A stretch of DNA of 64,000 nt from Pradoshia eiseniae (GTDB lineage: Bacteria > Bacillota > Bacilli > Bacillales > Pradoshiaceae). Positions 61,650-64,000 of the stretch are shown piece by piece. The translations under genes and the position numbers were made by a program. The DNA lies in assembly GCF_002946355.1 (NCBI RefSeq), contig NZ_PKOZ01000008.1, positions 1 to 64,000 of the forward strand, read 5' to 3'. The notes beneath the pieces were generated by a model. The model searched no databases. It had not been told where the DNA came from and saw only the letters and a list, made by a program, of their open reading frames with translations. Every line of letters begins with the position of its first letter. Positions within the stretch are counted from its first letter, which is position 1.

Positions 61650-62642
61650 ATGAATACAACAAAAGTTGAACAAATATATGAGCTCATCACAAGTACCGCG
61701 AAAATCATTCAAGAAGAATTGGGCGGGACTGAACTGGAGGCCATCGCCGAAACAGGAGAAAATCTTTTCCAGGGCGATGTGCTGCAGGATGAACTCAGTG
61801 AGATAACTGTAAAGAAATTAAAGAAAGGCTATCAGGAAATCCATCTTGATCATTTCAGCAAGGAAGATATCCGAAAAGGATGGCAATTGGCCATTTTAAA
61901 AGCTATGCGCACGCATGTGCAGCCGAATCATCAAATGACCCCTGACGCGATTGGCTTCATGTTTGCTTATCTTTTGGAGAAGTTTACGGCAAAGCAAGAA
62001 GCTTTGTCTGTCCTTGACCCTGCTGTTGGGACAGGGAATCTGCTCTTTTCTGTCATGAATGTCTTGAGTGGCAAGCAATTGAATGCCACTGGGATTGAAG
62101 TAGACGAAACATTGGTCAAACTCGCTTATACAGGTGCGAATTTATTGGGTATGCCTGTCCATTTCTTGCACCAGGACAGCTTGCAGCCCTTGTTCATTGA
62201 CCCAGCCGATGTCGTGATTTGTGATTTGCCTGTAGGCTATTACCCGGATAATGAGCGTGCAAAGGAATTTAAGGTAAGAGCGAAGGATTCAGAATCAATG
62301 TCCTATGCCCATCATCTTTTCATTGAACAAGGCTTTACCTATTCTAAGAATGGAGGCTATCTTTTCTTCCTCGTACCAAATGATCTGTTTACGACATCTG
62401 AAGCCCCTGCATTGAACCAATTCATTCATGAGCACGGATATATCCAAGGGCTTATTCAATTGCCGGAGAGCATGTTTAAATCCAAGCAGTCAGCAAAAAG
62501 CATCCTAATTCTGCAAAAAGCTGGTGATGGAGTGAAAGCGCCAAAACAAGTGCTGCTAGTCAATATGCCGAAATTGTCAGACAAAACCGCAACAGCCGCT
62601 ATGCTGAACAAAATCGATAATTGGATCAAGGCAGAAAAATAA
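61650..62642 (+). CDS. ytxK: Class I SAM-dependent methyltransferase YtxK
   Basis: A 330-residue protein resembling the catalytic part of adenine-N6 methylases. SAM motif DPAVGTGNLLFSV (about residues 133-145); the catalytic motif IV reads DLPVGYY where methylases have NPPY/DPPY, so base methylation is doubtful. N-terminal domain helical. In B. subtilis ytxK precedes ackA, as here. RBS TTGGAGGAAA before ATG 61650. Confidence 0.88.
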   Translation: MNTTKVEQIYELITSTAKIIQEELGGTELEAIAETGENLFQGDVLQDELSEITVKKLKKGYQEIHLDHFSKEDIRKGWQLAILKAMRTHVQPNHQMTPDAIGFMFAYLLEKFTAKQEALSVLDPAVGTGNLLFSVMNVLSGKQLNATGIEVDETLVKLAYTGANLLGMPVHFLHQDSLQPLFIDPADVVICDLPVGYYPDNERAKEFKVRAKDSESMSYAHHLFIEQGFTYSKNGGYLFFLVPNDLFTTSEAPALNQFIHEHGYIQGLIQLPESMFKSKQSAKSILILQKAGDGVKAPKQVLLVNMPKLSDKTATAAMLNKIDNWIKAEK

Positions 62643-62715
62643 TCATGGCAAAGCTCCTGTAATTCATTCGTTTTTTCAATGTGTTAGAATTATGTGAAAA
62701 TAATAAAATTTAATG

Positions 62716-62729
62716 TGCAAGCGTTAACA
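62716..62729 (+). promoter_or_regulatory. cre site upstream of ackA
   Basis: TGCAAGCGTTAACA matches 13 of 14 positions of the cre consensus. Its centre (about 62722.5) lies near -56 from the promoter predicted at 62744-62772, the location of the CcpA activation site in B. subtilis ackA. Confidence 0.8.
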
Positions 62730-62743
62730 TGTAAATAATTCTA

Positions 62744-62772
62744 TTGCTAGAACCAAACTTCAGTGGTTTAAT
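62744..62772 (+). promoter_or_regulatory. Candidate ackA promoter
   Basis: TTGCTA (62744-62749), 17 bases, TTTAAT (62767-62772). Both hexamers are weak, as expected for an activator-dependent promoter. Confidence 0.5.
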
Positions 62773-62835
62773 TGGATTCGAGGTTTAATTTTAAAATTAT
62801 ATCACTATGGATAAATTATAGGAGCTGTGATTTAA

Positions 62836-64000
62836 ATGTCTAAAATTATCGCGATAAATGCGGGTAGTTCCTCGTTGAAATTTCAGTTATTTGAAATGCC
62901 CGAAGAAAAAGTAATTACAAAAGGAATCGTAGAGAGAATTGGCTTGGCTGATTCTATCTTCTCTATTACTGTTGATGGTGAAAAGAAAACAATCGTAACA
63001 GATATTCCTGACCACTCTGTGGCAGTTAACCTTTTATTAGAGAAGCTAACAGAGCACAAAATTATCAACTCACTTGATGAAATCGAAGGTATTGGCCATC
63101 GTGTCGTTCACGGCGGAGAAATCTTCACTGATTCAGCTGTTATCACGGATGAAGTGCTTGCACAAATCGAGCAGCTTTCTGAGCTTGCTCCGCTTCACAA
63201 CCCGGCAAACGCAACAGGTATTAAAGCATTCCGCAATGTATTGCCAAATGTTCCTGCTGTTGCCGTATTTGATACAGCTTTCCACCAAACAATGCCAGAG
63301 GCTTCTTACCTATACAGCTTGCCGTATGAATACTACAAAGAGTATGGCATCCGTAAGTACGGTTTCCATGGCACATCTCATAAATATGTGTCTGAACGTG
63401 CGGCTGAATTGCTTAAACGTCCGCTTGAACAGCTTCGTTTGATTTCTTGCCACCTTGGTAACGGTGCAAGTATCACGGCAATCGAGGGCGGAAAATCCAT
63501 TGACACAACAATGGGCTTCACTCCTCTAGAAGGTTTAACAATGGGAACTCGTTCTGGTAGCTTGGACCCTGCGTTGATTCCATACTTGATGGAGAAAACA
63601 GACAGCACAGCTGATGAAGTAATAAATATCCTTAACAAGAAGAGTGGTATGCTTGGTGTATCCGGATTCTCAAGCGACTTGCGTGACATCGAGGATGAAG
63701 CAGCGAAAGGAAACGCTCGCGCTGAGTTAGCGTTGTCTAAGTTCTCTGACGGCATTCACAAATACATCGGTTCTTACGCAGCGAAAATGAATGGCGTTGA
63801 TGCAATCATCTTCACAGCTGGTATCGGTGAAAACAGTGCTGAGATCCGTGCGCGTGTTCTTCGCGGCCTAGAATTCATGGGTGTATACTGGGATCAAGAC
63901 GCTAACAACGTGAGAGGCGAAGAGAAATTTGTTAACCACCCTTACTCTCCAGTTAAGGTCATTATCATTCCAACTGATGAGGAAGTTATGATTGCCCGCG
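62836..64000 (+). CDS. ackA: Acetate kinase, truncated by the window edge
   Basis: 388 codons are visible with no stop, against about 395 expected. Motifs: NAGSSSLKF (residues 7-15), [45 protein letters not shown], and [13 protein letters not shown]. It makes ATP and acetate from acetyl phosphate, the overflow route when glucose is plentiful. RBS GGAGCTGTGA before ATG 62836. Regulated by CcpA through the upstream cre site. Confidence 0.95.
   Translation, partial: MSKIIAINAGSSSLKFQLFEMPEEKVITKGIVERIGLADSIFSITVDGEKKTIVTDIPDHSVAVNLLLEKLTEHKIINSLDEIEGIGHRVVHGGEIFTDSAVITDEVLAQIEQLSELAPLHNPANATGIKAFRNVLPNVPAVAVFDTAFHQTMPEASYLYSLPYEYYKEYGIRKYGFHGTSHKYVSERAAELLKRPLEQLRLISCHLGNGASITAIEGGKSIDTTMGFTPLEGLTMGTRSGSLDPALIPYLMEKTDSTADEVINILNKKSGMLGVSGFSSDLRDIEDEAAKGNARAELALSKFSDGIHKYIGSYAAKMNGVDAIIFTAGIGENSAEIRARVLRGLEFMGVYWDQDANNVRGEEKFVNHPYSPVKVIIIPTDEEVMIAR

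Overview
The window is a chromosomal segment of an endospore-forming Bacillaceae bacterium (low-to-mid GC, Gram-positive signals). Evidence: an alpha/beta-type small acid-soluble spore protein (55059-55259), a YtfJ sporulation protein, RefZ, CcpA with recognisable cre sites, a tyrosyl T-box leader, strong AGGAGG ribosome binding sites and frequent TTG/GTG starts. From about 3.7 kb to the right end, gene content and order follow, from memory, the Bacillus subtilis ytfP - ytgP - pepV - dat - amyX - trmB - ytnP - ytpPQ - sftA - murC - ytxGHJ - aroA - ccpA - acuCBA - acsA - tyrS - rpsD - refZ - hisJ - ezrA - nifZ - thiI - ssp - ytcI - nadK2 - sppA - ytfIJ - tpx - ytxK - ackA neighbourhood. I cannot name the species.

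Region 1 (1-3680) is different: AT-rich and accessory. Five small same-strand genes (Nudix hydrolase, alpha/beta hydrolase, tiny membrane protein, GNAT acetyltransferase, GrpB-like protein) are separated by a recurring unit: an intrinsic terminator plus an imperfect palindrome with core CTAACGGGGCAGGTTAG. It looks like an array of self-contained gene cassettes, cut by the left edge of the window. This is the best candidate for an undescribed system here.

Region 2 (3.7-29.2 kb) carries envelope, translation and small-metabolite genes: VanZ-like protein, YtfP flavoprotein, the lipid II flippase MurJ/YtgP, an rRNA pseudouridine synthase, PepV and D-amino acid transaminase, an RNA phosphodiesterase / NERD / lipid kinase / pullulanase operon, TrmB, the YtnP lactonase, YtoP peptidase, a niacin transporter with a candidate NiaR operator, SftA and MurC.

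Region 3 (29.3-45.1 kb): an M29 aminopeptidase; the ytxGHJ stress operon with a near-perfect sigma-B promoter; aroA (DAHP synthase/chorismate mutase); ccpA; the divergent acuABC / acsA acetate-acetoin module with two cre sites; a PepSY lipoprotein-like gene beside a two-component system; and a large class A PBP with a repetitive charged tail.

Region 4 (45.1-64 kb): tyrS behind a T-box with a UAC specifier; rpsD with its leader; fRMsr; refZ/hisJ; ezrA; nifZ-thiI for tRNA thiolation; a SASP; MbcS acyl-CoA synthetase; an NAD kinase with an altered GGDG motif; sppA-yteJ; ytfIJ; tpx; ytxK; and the 5' part of ackA with a cre site. Carbon overflow is a theme: CcpA, AcuABC/AcsA and AckA lie in one window, and cre sites sit where CcpA would repress acsA/acu and activate ackA.
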